A stretch of 64,000 bases of DNA from Coprinellus micaceus (Eukaryota > Basidiomycota > Agaricomycetes > Agaricales > Psathyrellaceae): NCBI GenBank assembly GCA_951394405.1, contig OX596336.1:3782001-3846000 (forward strand), given 5' to 3'. A program made the translations under genes and the position numbers. This document shows positions 23,486 through 37,001 of this stretch, piece by piece; within the stretch, counting starts at the first letter, position 1, and each line of letters begins with the position of its first letter. The notes below the pieces were generated by a model. The model did not search any database, had not been told where the DNA came from, and saw nothing but the letters and a program-made list of their open reading frames with translations.

Positions 23486-26400
23486 ATGAAGCCTTTCATT
23501 TACTACTCTGTCGTTCACTCCCTCCTCGGTGCAAGCGCTGTCCTTGCTGCCATCCCATTCTCTTCTATCCAACGCGTGTCAAATGCCCCCACCGTCCCCA
23601 ACAAGTTCATTGTCGAGGTCGACACCACCGCGAACATTCCCAACAAGCGTGCTTACGCTCGCGTACGTGCTCTTATTGTTCGATGTTGGCTACTTCTAAC
23701 CCGAGGGGCAGACTCTCGACGCGGTTTACGATTCCATCAGAGCTCGGGATGTCCAGTTCGACGTGAACAAGGAATATGAAGCGTCTGGCGTCTTCGTCGG
23801 TGCATCATTGACCATCAGCGTACGTATTAACATACTACCTGCAGAAGTGACTTTTCATTGACGACATTAATAGAGCACTCCCGTAGGTCATCTGGCACGA
23901 TTCCATGCGGTCTTATGCTTAAGAAATATCTCAGGATGCCGTCGCACTTGAGGCCATTCCAGGTGTCAAAGCCATCTACCCTGTCACACTCTTCAAGGCT
24001 CCCGCGTGAGTTCTGCAATCAATTCCAGACCATCATCTTCTCACCGTCCCCGCAGACCCGTCGAACAGCACGTCGTCTCTGGTCCTGGAGATGCGAAGGC
24101 CATCCCTTCGATCTTCTCTACCCACGTCGCCACCGTATGTCACTTCATTTATACTATTTTTAGCGGCACCGCGTGCTCACCCATTCCTGTCTGAAGGGAG
24201 TCGATAAGGTCCACGCGAAGGGTTTCTTCGGAAAGGGTATCAAGATTGGAATGTACGTTTCCTTCATTGATCTGACATCGCCTCGGGTCTAACCTCCATA
24301 CCCTGCTACTAGTCTTGACACAGGTATCGACTACACCCATCCCTTGCTTGGAGGCGCCATCGGTGCTGGCAAGAAAGTTCTTGGAGGATACGACTTTGTC
24401 GGCGATGCCTATACCGGTGCCAACGAGCCCGTCCCGGACAACGACCCCTTAGACCAGTGCCAAGGTGAGCAAGCACTTTCAGACGTACAGAACGCCCCAT
24501 ATTCTGACCCAGGTGCTGCTTCCAGGACATGGAACCCACGTTGCTGTAAGTCTGATGGTCTGAATGTCCGCTCAAGATACTGACGACCATCCTTTCACTT
24601 AGGGTATCATCGCCGCTGATCCCAACAACCCGTACAACATCACTGGTGTTGCATACGAATCGTCCCTCTACGCCTACAGGATCTTTGGTTGCAAGGGCTC
24701 TGTCTCCGATGACAGTGAGTGCCCCTAATGGAGCTCATGACGTCGTAGACTGACGTCCCATCTCCAGTTATCGTCGAAGCCCTGTTGAAGGGTGTTGAGG
24801 ATGGGAACGACATCTTGACCCTGTCCCTTGGGGGTGCCGACGGATGGACCTCCTCAGTGTCGTCCGTTGTTGCCAGCAGGATCGCGAAGAGTGGCAAGAT
24901 CGTCACGATTGCTGCTGGAAACGACGGTTCCGACGGTTCCTGGTACACCTCCAGCCCCGGAAATGGTATCGACGTCATCTCAGTCGGTAGCGTTGAAAAG
25001 TAGGCTCCTGCAACTCGCTGGACACTTGAGACCCCCTCTCTAACGCCTCATACTAGCACTGTCATCCCTGTCCAGCAGGCTCTCGTCCACGGAGTTGACC
25101 ATGCTCCCATTCCTTACTACACCTTCCCCGCCCTCGCCATCGATGGCGAATGGCCCATCTACGTCTTGACCCCCAACGACTTAACCATTCCCAACGATGC
25201 CTGCAACCCCCTTCCCGACTCGACCCCTGACCTTTCCCCGTTCCTCGTGATCGTCCGCCGCGGAACCTGCCCCTTCGTCACTAAGATCGCCAACCTCCAG
25301 GCCAAGGGCGCACAAAGGGCGTTATTCTACGAGTGCGTTGATCCCCATCTTGTTCCTTTCAAGCAGAGTACTGAGTATTCTCAACAGCAACGGCAACGGT
25401 CCCCTCGGCCTCTCTTTGGACTTCCCCGCTTCTCTCATCTCTGCCGAGGATGGCCTATTCGTTAGTCTTTCCAATTTTATCTGCCCGCTGACCAGATGCT
25501 AATTTACGACCATAGCTCGTCGAGCAATTCAAGGCCAACGCCCCCATCAAGCTCTCCTTCCCCCAGGGAGGCGAGATCGTCAACATCCAAAACCCTACCG
25601 GCGGTTTGATGTCGACTTTCTCGACCTACGGACCTACCAACGACTTTTACTTCAAGCCTGCTATCAGCGCCCCTGGAGGCAACATCCTCTCCCTCCTCCC
25701 CGTCCCCATGGGCAGCCTTGCCGTCATGTCTGGTACTTCAATGGCCACCCCCTTTGCCGCCGGTTCCGCCGCTCTCTTGCTCGAGGTCAAGGGCAAGACC
25801 GCTGCTTCTGCTAGGGCTGCTCGCACTCTCTTTGAGACCACCGCCGTCAGCGTTAGGAGCGCCAAGGACGAGCTCTCTCTTCCCCAAACCCTCACCCAGC
25901 AAGGCTCTGGCCTCATCAACGTCTACGATGCGCTTTTCGCCACCACCTCCGTCTCTACCGGTCAACTCATCCTCAACGACACTGCGAACTTCAAGCCCCT
26001 GTGAGTTCTGACTTGGTTGCCCCCTTGGTCCTTTACTTATGTCCGACCTTTAGGCACACCTTCACCGTCAAGAACAACGGTAAAACTGCCAAGTCATATA
26101 CCCTTTCTCACCAAGCTGCCGGAACCGCCTTGACTATCCAAGAGGTATGCTTTAGTTTCACTATCCCGAGGCAAACGCTGAAGCAACTGCCACTATAGAG
26201 CTCGATCTTCCCGTCCCATGGGCCCGTTCCCCTCGTTCAGAACGCTGCGAACGTCATCATCACCCCTTCGAAGTTCACCTTGCGCCCCGGTCAATCTCTT
26301 CCCGTCGTCGTCCTCTTCACTCCCCCTCGTGGCCTTGATTCGACGCGTTACCCAGTCTACTCCGGATTTATTCACATCGCTGGGCCTGGAGAGAACTTCC

Positions 26401-27082
26401 ACGTGTCATACCTTGGCCTTGCTGCCTCGCTCAAGACCAAGCAGGTCGTTGACAACACCGACGTGTTCTTCGGCGAAAAGATCCCTGTTGTTATTGACTC
26501 CACCGGCAATGCTCAGGCTGCACCCACTAACTACACCTTCGCCGGAGAAGATTACCCCACATTCCTCTTTAGGTAATGACCGGTGTTTCCCCTTCGAAGT
26601 CCGTGGCTAATGACATTTCGAATTTATATAGGTTGGCGTTTGGCTCGCGCGTCGTCCGCCTTGACGTTGTTCAGCCCGACATCAAGGTCGATGCTGGACT
26701 CAATAACCGAGGCCTCCTCGATGGGCACTGGTTCACTTTCCCTCACCTCGTGAAGACCGGTTCCTTCTCCAGGGTCAAGGTCGTCGGCCCTGTCGCTGAG
26801 TGGAATGGCGTCAGCCGTAATAACGAGGTAAGAGCTCTTTTTATCCGACGTTTTCTATTTCCGCAGTCTCCTGATATTTCTCGCCTCGACCTATAGGACT
26901 TCGCATCGGATGGCAATGGCGTCAACGTCCTGGCTATGGAGACCCCGACGTTCGCCAACGGGACCACCATTCCCAATGGCCCATACCGACTTCTCTTCCG
27001 TGCCCTCAAGGTCACGGGCGACCAGACCAAGCAGGAAGACTATGAGACCTGGTTGAGTCCTATCCTTGGAATTTTTGCTTAA
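23486..27082 (+). CDS. Secreted subtilisin-like serine protease 1 (S8, PA-domain type)
   Basis: ATG 23486 begins a signal peptide (MKPFIYYSVVHSLLG, then VLAA), followed by an inhibitor-like propeptide (VPNKFIVEVDTTANIPNKRA). The catalytic triad is visible: Asp in LDTGIDYTHPLLGG (about 24315), His in GHGTHV (about 24520) and Ser in SGTSMATPFAAGSAALLLE (about 25730). AAGNDGSDGSW carries the oxyanion Asn. A PA domain is inserted between His and Ser (VIVRRGTCPFVTKIANLQAK). Behind the protease lies an Fn3-like domain typical of cuticle-degrading/C5a-peptidase-type subtilases. More than ten introns; the stop is at 27080-27082. Role: extracellular protein degradation. Tandem paralogue of the next gene. 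Confidence 0.88.
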
Positions 27083-27633
27083 GGGTGTCTCTTTTGCCGT
27101 GACAGACTTAAAATGGACAGTGTTGTACATACATACACGATATCGCTCTCTTGTACCATTCTTGTATATGGACTCTAATTATTGCTAATTATACCTTCAA
27201 GCTTCTGAAGTTGTTGCGCTTCTCTCCCAAGGATTGGAGCGAACGTGACCTGTGTGATGCGTGGAAGTGGGTGAAGCGTGGGACGCGTACTCGTGGCTTT
27301 CCCCAGACGTCGCTTTTCTACCACTCTGAAGATTCCATCTTCTCGGCAAGATTATCCTCAGAACACAAGACGCACTTCTCGAAGGAAGAACCACACTCAG
27401 AGAGGATTTCCCCTCTTCCAATTCCCGATCCCTGGCGCAATTAGAACTACCGGCTCGCCTTCACTTGATGTATTCCTCCACAACCTGGTTATCATCGGCT
27501 AATAACCTGCCAATGATTCTTCTCTTGGTTTGTAGGATATAAGCCAAGCGGGTGCTTCGCGCTATGGTATCCTCCCCAGGCCCCCTCACTTGCGGCAGTG
27601 CACCTGAGGACTCGGCTCTCAGACGACGGCAAG
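27083..27633. other. Spacer between the tandem subtilases
   Basis: Holds the 3' end of the first gene and the promoter of the second; nothing else seen. Confidence 0.5.
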
Positions 27634-30600
27634 ATGAAGTCCTTGATTCAATGGACGGCTTTGGCTCTCTCCCTCACTGGCATATCCTTTGCAGCGCTCC
27701 CTGAGCGCTTCGAAGCCGGCAATGGGTTACCTTTCGTCCCCAACAAGTTCATTATCGAGGTCGACGACCTCGCTAGGATTCCCTCCAAACGGTCATTCAC
27801 CAGGGTATGTCGCATATCTCGGTCGATTGTCGGATGAGTGTCCGCATATTGACGAAATTTGACTAGTCATTGGACGCGGTGTACTCTTCCCTTGAGGAAA
27901 GAGATGTCGCCATTGAAGTGAATAGGGAGTTCGACAGCGCAGGCATCTTCATAGGAGCATCGATAACAGTCAGGGTAAGACCATCCAATTCCCTTCTGCT
28001 CGATCGAAAAGCTGATAGGATTGCTGTAGAATGCTAATGTTAGTTCTTTCCGCCCACCCCTTTTCGCCTTATGGAAGGATATTCCGAGGTATTGTCGCTC
28101 ACCTCTCAGCCTCTCCCGTAGGATGTTGTCGCCATCCAGAACACACCTGGCATCAAAGCGATCCACCCTGTCGTACGAGTACAAGCACCAAAGTAACCCT
28201 TTTACTCTCGTCTGACGCCTGTGGAGCTGAAGCGACGTTGACCACTGTACCCGTATAGGCCTGTCTTCGAGAAAAGGGTGACTGATCGCAATGACCCTGC
28301 CGTTCCCGCTGATTCGTTCTCGACCCATGTCATGACGGTAGGTTACGTTCTTAGCACATGGGAGCCGCCTTCGCTGACGTGCTTGTAGGGTGTGGATAAG
28401 CTCCATGCACAAGGGCTCTCCGGAAAGGGAATCAAGATCGGAATGTAAGCACTTTTCCGCCCACAATTCTTGGGTTCTCAACTGCACACACCTAGACTTG
28501 ACACTGGTATCGACTACACGCATCCCACCCTCGGTGGGAAGATCGGCGCAGGCAACAAGATCGCGGGCGGCTATGACTTTGTCGGAGACAACTACAACGG
28601 TGAGTCTTATTCACTTCTAGTGGAGTTCCGCGAAGCTGAGGACCTATAGGCAAAAATGACCCTATTCCTGATGATGACCCTCTGGACCAGTGCAATGGTG
28701 AGCACTGAAGTCTAGACGTTGATAATATAGGATAGGTGCTCACATGGCTCTTGCTTCTACCAGGTCATGGAACCCACGTCGCTGTGAGTACCCTCCCACT
28801 CATTAACGGCACAAGGCGTACATCCTAACTTCTCTCAATCCTTTAAGGGTATCATTGGTGCAGACCCAGCCAATGCTTTTGACATCGTCGGTGTGGCTCC
28901 TAATGCTACCATCTTCGCGTATCGCATCTTTGGGTGCGGTGGTTCCGTTACTGATGATGGTGAGTTCGATTCGCCCATCATGAGAGCTTGGACGCTTACT
29001 GAGCACGCCATGTGAACCCAACAGTTATTATCGATGCCCTGCTTCAGGGAGTGAAGGATGGGCAAGACATTCTCACCCTATCTCTCGGTGGCGCAGATGG
29101 GTGGACCTCAGGTGCTGGTGCCGTTGTCGCGAGTCGCATCGCAAAAACCGGCAAGATTGTCACGATCGCCGCTGGCAACGATGTGCGCACTCCCAATTTG
29201 GCTTGCCGTTTACCGCTTTTGACTCAGGCTCGTGTAGGGTTCTGCTGGCTCCTGGTACAGCTCAAGTCCCGGCAATGCCATCGACGCCATCTCCGTCGCT
29301 AGTGTCGAAAAGTATGTTTATATAACCGTTTCTTCATTCATATGTTTCCTCACGCTGAACTCGCACAAGCTCTGTCATTCCCCTCCAATCGGCCGTTGTT
29401 GGGGGCGCTGAACATGCTCCCATCGTTTACTACGCCACGTTCCCTTTGCCAATCCCCGGAACCTGGCCGATTTACGTCCTTTCGAACGACACGACCAACC
29501 CAACGGACGCCTGCGATCCGCTACCCGCTGGTACCCCCGACCTCTCGAAGTATCTCGTCATTATCCGCAGAGGAACATGCCCATTCACACAGAAGCTTAC
29601 CAATGTAGAGGCCAAGGGTGGTGTCTATTCCCTTATCTATGAGTAAGTTTCTTCGAAAATGAACCCGCAATTGACTTCTGATCATAAGAACTTCTCAGTA
29701 ACGGCAATGGATTCCAAGGCATCGATGTCGGGCGGTTCGCCGGGAACACTTCCCTCATCCAGGCCGCTGATGGTCTTTGGCTTGTCGAGCAATGGAAGGC
29801 CGGGGTTCCCGTCACCATCACCTTCCCCAACGAGGGCGGGTCGGTAGGATTCCCTCAGCCCAGAGGCGGTCTTATGTCGACCTTCTCCAGGTACGCGCCT
29901 TACTGTCACGCGACTTCTCTAACCCATCCTAACGGTAAACCTTCCAGCTATGGCCCAAGTAACGACTTCTACTTCAAGCCCGCTGTCGCTGCACCTGGTG
30001 GAGGAATCCTCTCTACCGTGCCCGAGAACGGGTTCGCAGTCCTGTCTGGAACGTCCATGGCTACTCCATTCGTCGCCGGGTCCGCCGCCTTGCTTTTCGA
30101 AGCGAAAGGCAAGACGCCCGAGGTTGGAAGGAGCGCCCGCACCTTGTTCGAGACGACCGCCAAATACGTCCCTTCGAATCTTACCGACGCTGACCCGTTG
30201 CAAACCGTCACTCAACAAGGCGCTGGTCTCATCAACGTCTACGACGCTCTTCACACTACCACGATTTTGTCTAAGGGAGAATTGATTCTCAACGACACCG
30301 CGAGCTTCAAGCCTGAGTATGTGACCCCTCACGTTGGCACTTGGCTCTGGAACTCATGGTTTCTTTAGACAGACCTTCCGCGTCAGCAACACGGGCTCTG
30401 CGCGCAAGGAGTATACCCTCTCTCACATCACTGCAGGGACCGCTTTGTCCTTCATCCCTGTACGTTTCCCAAAATAACTTCTCAATCCATATTTGGCTAA
30501 AGCGTTTCCCGAACCGTAGAACTCCCACTTCACAGTGAAGGGCCCTGTGCCTCTATCAAGGGTCGGAGCGACCGCCGTCATCACCCCCTCCAAATTCGCT

Positions 30601-31477
30601 CTGGGACCCGGCCAATCGCGAGAGGTCACAGTCAGGTTCACTCCTCCCGCTGGCCTCGACGCCGCGACGTTCCCCGTCTACTCCGGGTTCATCCAAGTCG
30701 CTGCGCCCTCCGAAAACCCCGTTCACGTCAGCTACATCGGAGCCATTGGCAAGCTGAGGGACCTAACCATCGTCGACACCACGGATGAGGTCATCCCTGA
30801 CCCCATCCCAGCCATCTTCAACGCCGACGCCGAAGTCCAAGTCGAGCCGACGAACTACACGTTCAGCCCTACCGACTACCCGACCGTGTTCTGGAGGCAG
30901 GTCTTCGGTTCGCCTCTCGTCCGCATCGACCTCGTCGACTCGAACATCAAGATTGTGACCAACATCACGCCGCGTCCCCTTCACGCTCGGGCGGAGAACG
31001 ATCGCCCCCGTGGACCCGTCTTCTCTTTCCCCTGGCACCCGAATGGCAGGGACAACGGAACTTTCGCTCAGGTCAAGATCGTCGGCCCCATCGAAGAGTT
31101 CCCATTCCTCACCCGCAACGACGACGTACGTCTCCTCCCTCCCCCCTCCGTGTCGAACATATACTAACACTCTCCCACAGAACTTGGCAGGTAACGGCTT
31201 CCACTCCTTCGACCTCGAAGAGGCCATATTCGCAAACGGCACCGCGATCCCCAACGGCCAGTACCGCATCCTCCTTCGCGCGCTCAGGGTCAACGGAGAC
31301 AGGACGAAGCAGGAAGACTACGAGACGTGGCTGAGCCCCATCGTCGGCGTCCAAGTCCCCGACAAGCCTGCCCAGCCTGAGCCCGAGGAGCCTGAGGAGG
31401 TGGTCCGGGACTGCGAGGAGTACGAGAACGAGGACGGCTCAGCCCGCGGCCTCGTTGGCTCGCTTCGCGTCATGTAG
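27634..31477 (+). CDS. Secreted subtilisin-like serine protease 2 (S8, PA-domain type)
   Basis: ATG 27634 starts a signal peptide (MKSLIQWTALALSLTGISFA) and a propeptide (VPNKFIIEVDDLARIPSKRS). The triad is present: LDTGIDYTHPTLGG (about 28500), GHGTHV (about 28765) and SGTSMATPFVAGSAALLFE (about 30045). The PA domain reads IIRRGTCPFTQKLTNVEAK. The layout equals the upstream paralogue, so the two are a tandem duplication. It differs by a longer acidic C-terminal tail (PEPEEPEEVVRDCEEYENED) and by an extra intron between AAGND and GSAGSWYSSS at about 29181-29239, absent from the first copy. Checked junctions are in frame and no lesion was seen. Convergent with CCR4. Confidence 0.88.
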
Positions 31478-32341
31478 ACGAGTAGAGTACTACTATATGC
31501 GTACCGTATACCTGTGTAGCATTGTCGGCCTTCGCGCCTCCGGAATACGAAAGAGATGGGATTGGAATGTGTGTGTACATAGTTAAACAAGAGAAAATGA
31601 GATGGACGATCATACAACATGAGGCATGCGCTACTCTTACATAGACAAGTGGGATGATGCTGAGGCTAGAGGAAGGCAACAACAGTAGACAGTGACTGAG
31701 TGAGGATATGAACAAGAGGGTGACGAAGAGGAGGCCAAAATACGTGTGTGCAGAGAGAAAGGGACCGAGAACCTAGGAAGAGTAATACGCGACAACAGGA
31801 GCGCTCAGGGAGAGGTGGTTTGTCAAGGGATGGAGGCCGTCGACGCGGCGGTTGACCAGCAACGAACTCGACGACGGAGGCAGTAGGTAGGGCACTCATG
31901 GGTTCGCCCCCGCCCACAGTGGAAGAGATGAATGAAATGAGATGGAACCATCAACGCTACTAAAATACATTCTACAAACATGTAATAAGTATGACAAAAA
32001 GGTAGAATTGGTTGTGCGACGATAGACGTAATGTCAAACAAATTAAGCTAACAAAACGAACAGGAACGACGGGAGGGGGTCAACGGAAAGGTAGGTGGAA
32101 AGATGGAGGGAAGGAGTGAGGCAGGGAGGGTCGATGAAAAGGGAGAAAGACACAACAAACAAACAAACAAGAAAATACCTGAAGTAGAAAGGACACTGAG
32201 GGAGGAGAACAGAGGAGAGGCGTAAAGGAATGAGGGGGAAGGAAAAGAAAACAAGCAAGTACAACCCAGATTGTTCGTTGGAAGTTGAAGTATTATCCTA
32301 CACAAATACAAAAACGTCCAAGCAAAGATACCTCTTCTTCC
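31478..32341. other. Convergent 3' region, purine-rich on the plus strand
   Basis: Presumably holds the 3' untranslated regions of subtilase 2 and CCR4. About 32060-32260 is strongly purine-rich (G/A) on the plus strand. Open frames here are low-complexity artefacts. Confidence 0.55.
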
Positions 32342-34851
32342 TCACGAAGCTGACGAGTTGGGTGCTGGCTTGGCGCTTAGATCCTTCGGGGGCTTGACGC
32401 GGAACTCGCATGAGATCGAGACGTGACTAAACAAACGAACGTCAATACCCCACACTACGAAAGGAGAGAACCCAAAACTCACTCTGAAGGGAAGTGCGCA
32501 TTCGGGAACCCAACGCACTTCTCCAGATACCTCCGATCCAGCTGCTCCAACACCGAGTTCACCCCCAGATTCCCTGCCGAATACCACAGGTAATCAATCT
32601 CCCCCTTGAATCCGGGCGTAAAGTTGGTAACATGATGCTCCCCACCCGCCCCAGGCGTGGCATACGCGCTCTTCAAGTTCAACCGGTGCTTAAGCCCCTC
32701 CGACGTGAACTTGCCATACGTATGCGCCAAGAAATCCCGGTGGTTCCCCTCCAAGTGGCCCATCGACATGAAATCGTAGACACCCGACCCCGGGACGGAA
32801 TTGAAGTCCCCGCAGATGACGACGGGGATCTTCGTACCGTCCGAGTAATGTGGAGGTGGCCGCTGTGGCTTGCCTTGGTCCGGATCGTCCGAGCTGGCCG
32901 TCCCTGCAGTGATAGACTTTGGTGGCGGCGGGGGGTACCTGGCGAAGTTATTCGCGATCTTCTCGATCTCGTCGACCAGCAGGGCCGACTGAACGAGCTT
33001 GACATCGCTGAACGCGGGGTCCCAGTGGATATGGGCGTTCCCGACGATGAAACGCGTGCCTGTTTGGAGGTCCTCGAGCAGGCAAACCACGGCGATGTGG
33101 TCCTTGGAGTAGACGCGGTTGAACATATCGTCGGTCTTCCGGAAGTCTGGTCGCTGCATGGCCACGGAGTTGAACTCCACCAGATGCTTCTCGACGAGTT
33201 GAAACCTAAGCAGACAGGTCAGTAAGAATGGATGACCGAAAGTATGATCATACGCACCTGGTGTTCTTGTAGAAGGTTGCACACCCATCTACAAGTCGTC
33301 GATCTGACTCGTTCATCGTCTTCGCCCTCGACTTCGGCCAATACACTCCGGAATAACCGTTGTCGCCCAGAGTCTTGAGGAAGTAATCCTCAAACTGTTG
33401 GATGTCAACCTCCTGCAGGCAGATGACATCCGTACCATGCGCGAGGATTTCCTTCGTGATAGCATTCCTCCGGAACTGCCACGCCAACGCCCAATTGGGC
33501 GTGTACCCGTATAACCGCTCGGTGGCATACCGCTCGCAGAGGATGTTGAAGCACAGGACGCTGAACGACTCATTGTGGGGGTCGGCGGACAAAGCTTCCC
33601 GTTCTGGGCCGGTCAGTAGGTTCTTCCACTGCCGCGGTGGAGGCGCAGGTGCGTCTAGGCTGTTATCCCGGAGCCAACATACCAAAGCAGAGGTACCATC
33701 CTTCTGAATGATTGACTTGAGGTTGGCGTCTAGTGGATTCCCTTCGACCCCCAACGTCTGCAACTGATGAAGACAGCCAAGTTCCGGGGGAAGTGTCGTT
33801 AGGTGGTTGTCGAAGAGATAGAGCTCCTTGAGTTGGGTCAGCAGCCCCAGTTCGGGTGGCAGAGTGGCGAGGCTGTTCCCGGATAGATCCAGAAGCTCGA
33901 GGTGCCGCAGCTTCGAGATTTCTGCGGGGACGGTGGTGAGGGTGTTGTGGTTGAGGTAAAGGTTGATCAGGAAAGTGAATTGAAAGAGGCCAGAGGTTGG
34001 AGGTAGGTTCTTGATACGCATTCCACCCATATCCAGGGAAGTCCATGTATTCTCTGGGGGCTTGATAGCCGTGACCCGTGGGGCTTCGGCGATCGGATTG
34101 GTAGTTGAAGAGGGGTGGTTGGGAGTAATGGGGGAGTTGGTCGAGGGGTCGGAGGTCGAGGCTGCAGAAGACTCGGGTGATGTCTTCAGTCGCCCGTTGG
34201 CGGATTCAGGTCGGGGAGAGGTAATGGTGATTTTCGAATTGGGGTTGGTTATGGGGATGGCGGATTTAGGGACTGTGCGTTGGGCCATGTTCATACGAGC
34301 ACGGTGGTGGGGGGATTGCGATTGACGGACGGACTGGAAATTAGAGTCAGCAAAACCTCAAGCTGTGGCACAGCGAACGCAGAGGGGAGGTTGATCGAAT
34401 TGATATACAATTGTGGAGTGACATAGGAGCAAGGTCGAAAGACGAGCACACGCACCTCATACTTCATCAGCTGCTGGTGCCAATGGGGCGAGTACTGCGT
34501 TCCCGCCGGGGATCCCTGTGCCAACAACTGAGCCTGTTGCTGCTGCTGTTGCTGATGAGCATGACCGTTTGGAGGCGACGGATAGTGTGAGAGGGAGTTC
34601 TGGTGGTGGTGCATCGGGTTGTGTGACATCGGATGGTGGGCTGGGTGGTGCTGCGGAAGGGTTCCATTGCCGTAGAGCTGGTACCCGGGCGATTGGAGTG
34701 GCGGCACCCCGCCAATGGCACCCGGCTGGGATGGGACGAGCATGTGCGAGTGGTTCGCTGCAGCGGCCGTTGTGGCGCGGCCCCAAGCGGTGTGGTCATG
34801 GTGAGAGGCCAATTTGTGGTTGATCGCTGGCGACTGCTGAGAGTAGAACAT
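32342..34851 (-). CDS. CCR4: CCR4 deadenylase (LRR plus EEP nuclease), 759 aa
   Basis: Exons 34851-34456, 34333-33258, 33205-32483 and 32426-32342 total 2280 nt in frame. The N-terminus is His/Gln-rich with a seven-Gln run. A leucine-rich repeat block follows (LINLYLNHNTLTTVPAEI, LELLDLSGNSLATLPPELG, KELYLFDNHLTTLPPELG). The C-terminal endonuclease/exonuclease/phosphatase domain shows SVLCFNILCERYAT, DVICLQEVD, NAHIHWDP, VICGDFNSVPGSGVYDF and HFPSDHVSISCEF. CCR4 is the catalytic poly(A)-shortening subunit of the CCR4-NOT complex and acts on mRNA in the cytoplasm. The LRR block binds the NOT scaffold through CAF1. All expected metal-binding motifs are present, so the gene looks functional. Confidence 0.95.
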
Positions 34852-35745
34852 CGCATTGGCCGCTATCGTGGACGTCGACGAGGAGGGTTAATCGGCGCAG
34901 TCACTGGAGCGTCTGAGAGCCAGGAACAAGGGCCTCAGCTGGGTGATCTGACCGCCTGGACGTCTGGAACGGGGGGTGTGGGGTGTGGAACAGGGGAAGA
35001 TGGCAAAATGAGCGGTTGTGGACGGATAATCAAAGGGTCGTCGTCGTCGTTGGTGGTGATGAACAGAGCGTCTTTGTTGCCGCGCACGATGAGCAAGCCC
35101 TGTCCGGTCGTGCGAACTTCGGTTGGCTGACTCAGCATTCATCTGCGACACTGACTCCAGTCATCCCCAGTGCCTCCACGTATCGTCTCGGTCTTCTGCT
35201 CGCTGCTCAGTTATGTCGCCTCAAGCTTTGTGGGAGTTTCAAGAACGCGATGCAAGTATCTTGGTCTCATATCCATGGAAAAAGCACAGCAGTACTCGGG
35301 GAACTCTCGGATTCGGGCAGAGGCATCCATCTTCGGCCCCCCATTACGATGCGTCTCTGGACGTAAATTCTTCTATCGCCTCAGGGTGAAAGCGGTCTCC
35401 AATTATGGTTTACCAGTGCTGCTTCTCTCGGGCTACCACCACTATGCCGATAGCACCTCTACTCCACACTTCACTCGAACTCGCCAGGTCCCCGATGCTT
35501 CCCTTCAATGCTGCACCGTATCGCCAAGCGCAATGCCGTTACCTGTCTTCTGATTCCTCGGTCTGATTGAGGCGTTCAGACGACAGCGGATGTTGCCTGA
35601 CAGCAACGGGAAACTAAATCTTAAGTAAAGGTTTTTCAACCAACCGCAGCCCTGCTCCCGGTTGACTCCCCTTGACTCGCCCCTTCTTCGGCCCTCATAT
35701 ATAACCTCGTCACTCTTCCCGCCTGATCTTCAGACTTCCCCCAGC
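34852..35745. promoter_or_regulatory. Divergent spacer between CCR4 and acidic-family copy 1
   Basis: About 0.9 kb holding the CCR4 promoter on the left. A TATATAA box at 35698-35704 lies 42-48 bp before the ATG of the gene on the right. No coding exon was supported. Confidence 0.5.
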
Positions 35746-37001
35746 ATGGACACCACTCAAGAGCTCGCGCGCCTCAGAGAGGTACGCGTTATCGTCCTAC
35801 TGAGGTAGCGCCGTGTTGACGCGACTGGTTAGCAACTGGCTACGAAAGAGGACGTCATCCAACAAATCTTCAACATCTGCAAACCTTCCCCGAACACTTC
35901 CCACTCAGAGCAGGACGCCGACACATCGGAAGACGACGCCGACGCCGACTCGATCGACGAGCCGCCCGTGGCCTTGTGGGACACCTGCGACCGCGTATAT
36001 CGATGCATCGACTGCCAGGGAGAGATCGACGGTCTCGTCTGTTTCCTATGCGAAACCGAACACGTAAGTTCCTTCTCCACCTCACCTTCATCGACTATTG
36101 ACGCGTTCCAAACACCTTAGATCGTGCCTGATGACCACCCCGAATACGACAGCACGCGCAGCGACAACCAAGCTATGCACGAAGATAGGGTCCTCGCCCC
36201 ACGCGGTACTACTCCCCTCCTCGACGTCCCAGAAACCGAACTAGAGGGCATCCCTCTGTCTTACAAAGGCGTTCAGTACCCCCAGCCTGATCGCTCAGCG
36301 GAGTACGTTGAACTCCGGCGACGAGGCGCGTCCCGCGCCATGTGCGAAGAGTTCTCCCTCCAGTTCACGAGGAGAAAGGCATTGTAGCTTGGATAAACCA
36401 AGACTTGAAGGACGAATTCGCAGGGCCTACGATCCAGGACGGGGACAAATGGAAGATATACCTTGGGAGGAAGGTTCAGCTCGACCACGACGACCATGAC
36501 GGGACGTTCTTCATCGAAGGGATCTTGGAGGAGGCATTGATATACTGGAACAAAAACGCCGCGCGGTGGGTGACGATCAAGGAGGAAGTGGTTGGAGGGG
36601 ATGGGAAGACGTGGTCCACCCTCCCGAACCCACGTCTGCTCAACCCCCTCGCCCTTGATCACAAGTTCTGGTACCTGGACGAGGACGGTAACCAGCGGTA
36701 CTGTGTCGAGGATCCCGTCACTGGGCGGGACGTTGAGATATCGGACAACGAATATCGGAGCGATGGGAGTGGGACGGAGGAGGAGGATGGGTTCACGGTT
36801 AATGCGTATGATACCGAGGACGATGAAGAGGAGGAGGAGGAAGTGTGTGAGGATCCGATGGATCCTACGCTTGAGGTCGGTATCTCTATCCCCGACGAAG
36901 GGGAAGACGATGATATGGAGTGGGAGGGGCAGACATCTGAGGCGTCGTCCTATGACAGTGATTTCGATTTCGATTCCGAGGCGACCCAGGATGAAATTTA
37001 G
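35746..37001 (+). pseudogene. Acidic four-cysteine family, copy 1, with a frameshift
   Basis: Exons 35746-35781 (MDTTQELARLRE), 35833-36063 and 36121-37001. Exon 2 ends with a ribbon-like motif, YRCIDCQGEIDGLVCFLCETE, with paired cysteines C-x2-C and C-x2-C. Exon 3 has the shared DRVLAPRGTTPLLDVP block. At about 36370 the frame shifts: CEEFSLQFT runs to a stop, while the next frame continues with EKGIVAWINQDLKDEF to the acidic tail (EEDGFTVNAYDTEDDEEEEE, then DMEWEGQ). Copies 2 and 3 are open across this point, so one base has been lost here, by mutation or sequencing error. Function unknown; possibly nuclear because of acidity and the Cys motif. Confidence 0.65.

Noticed and set aside
31666..32311. 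Several minus-strand frames rich in Leu/Phe/Ser
   Set aside because: They arise from the purine-rich tract read on the other strand and are low-complexity artefacts.
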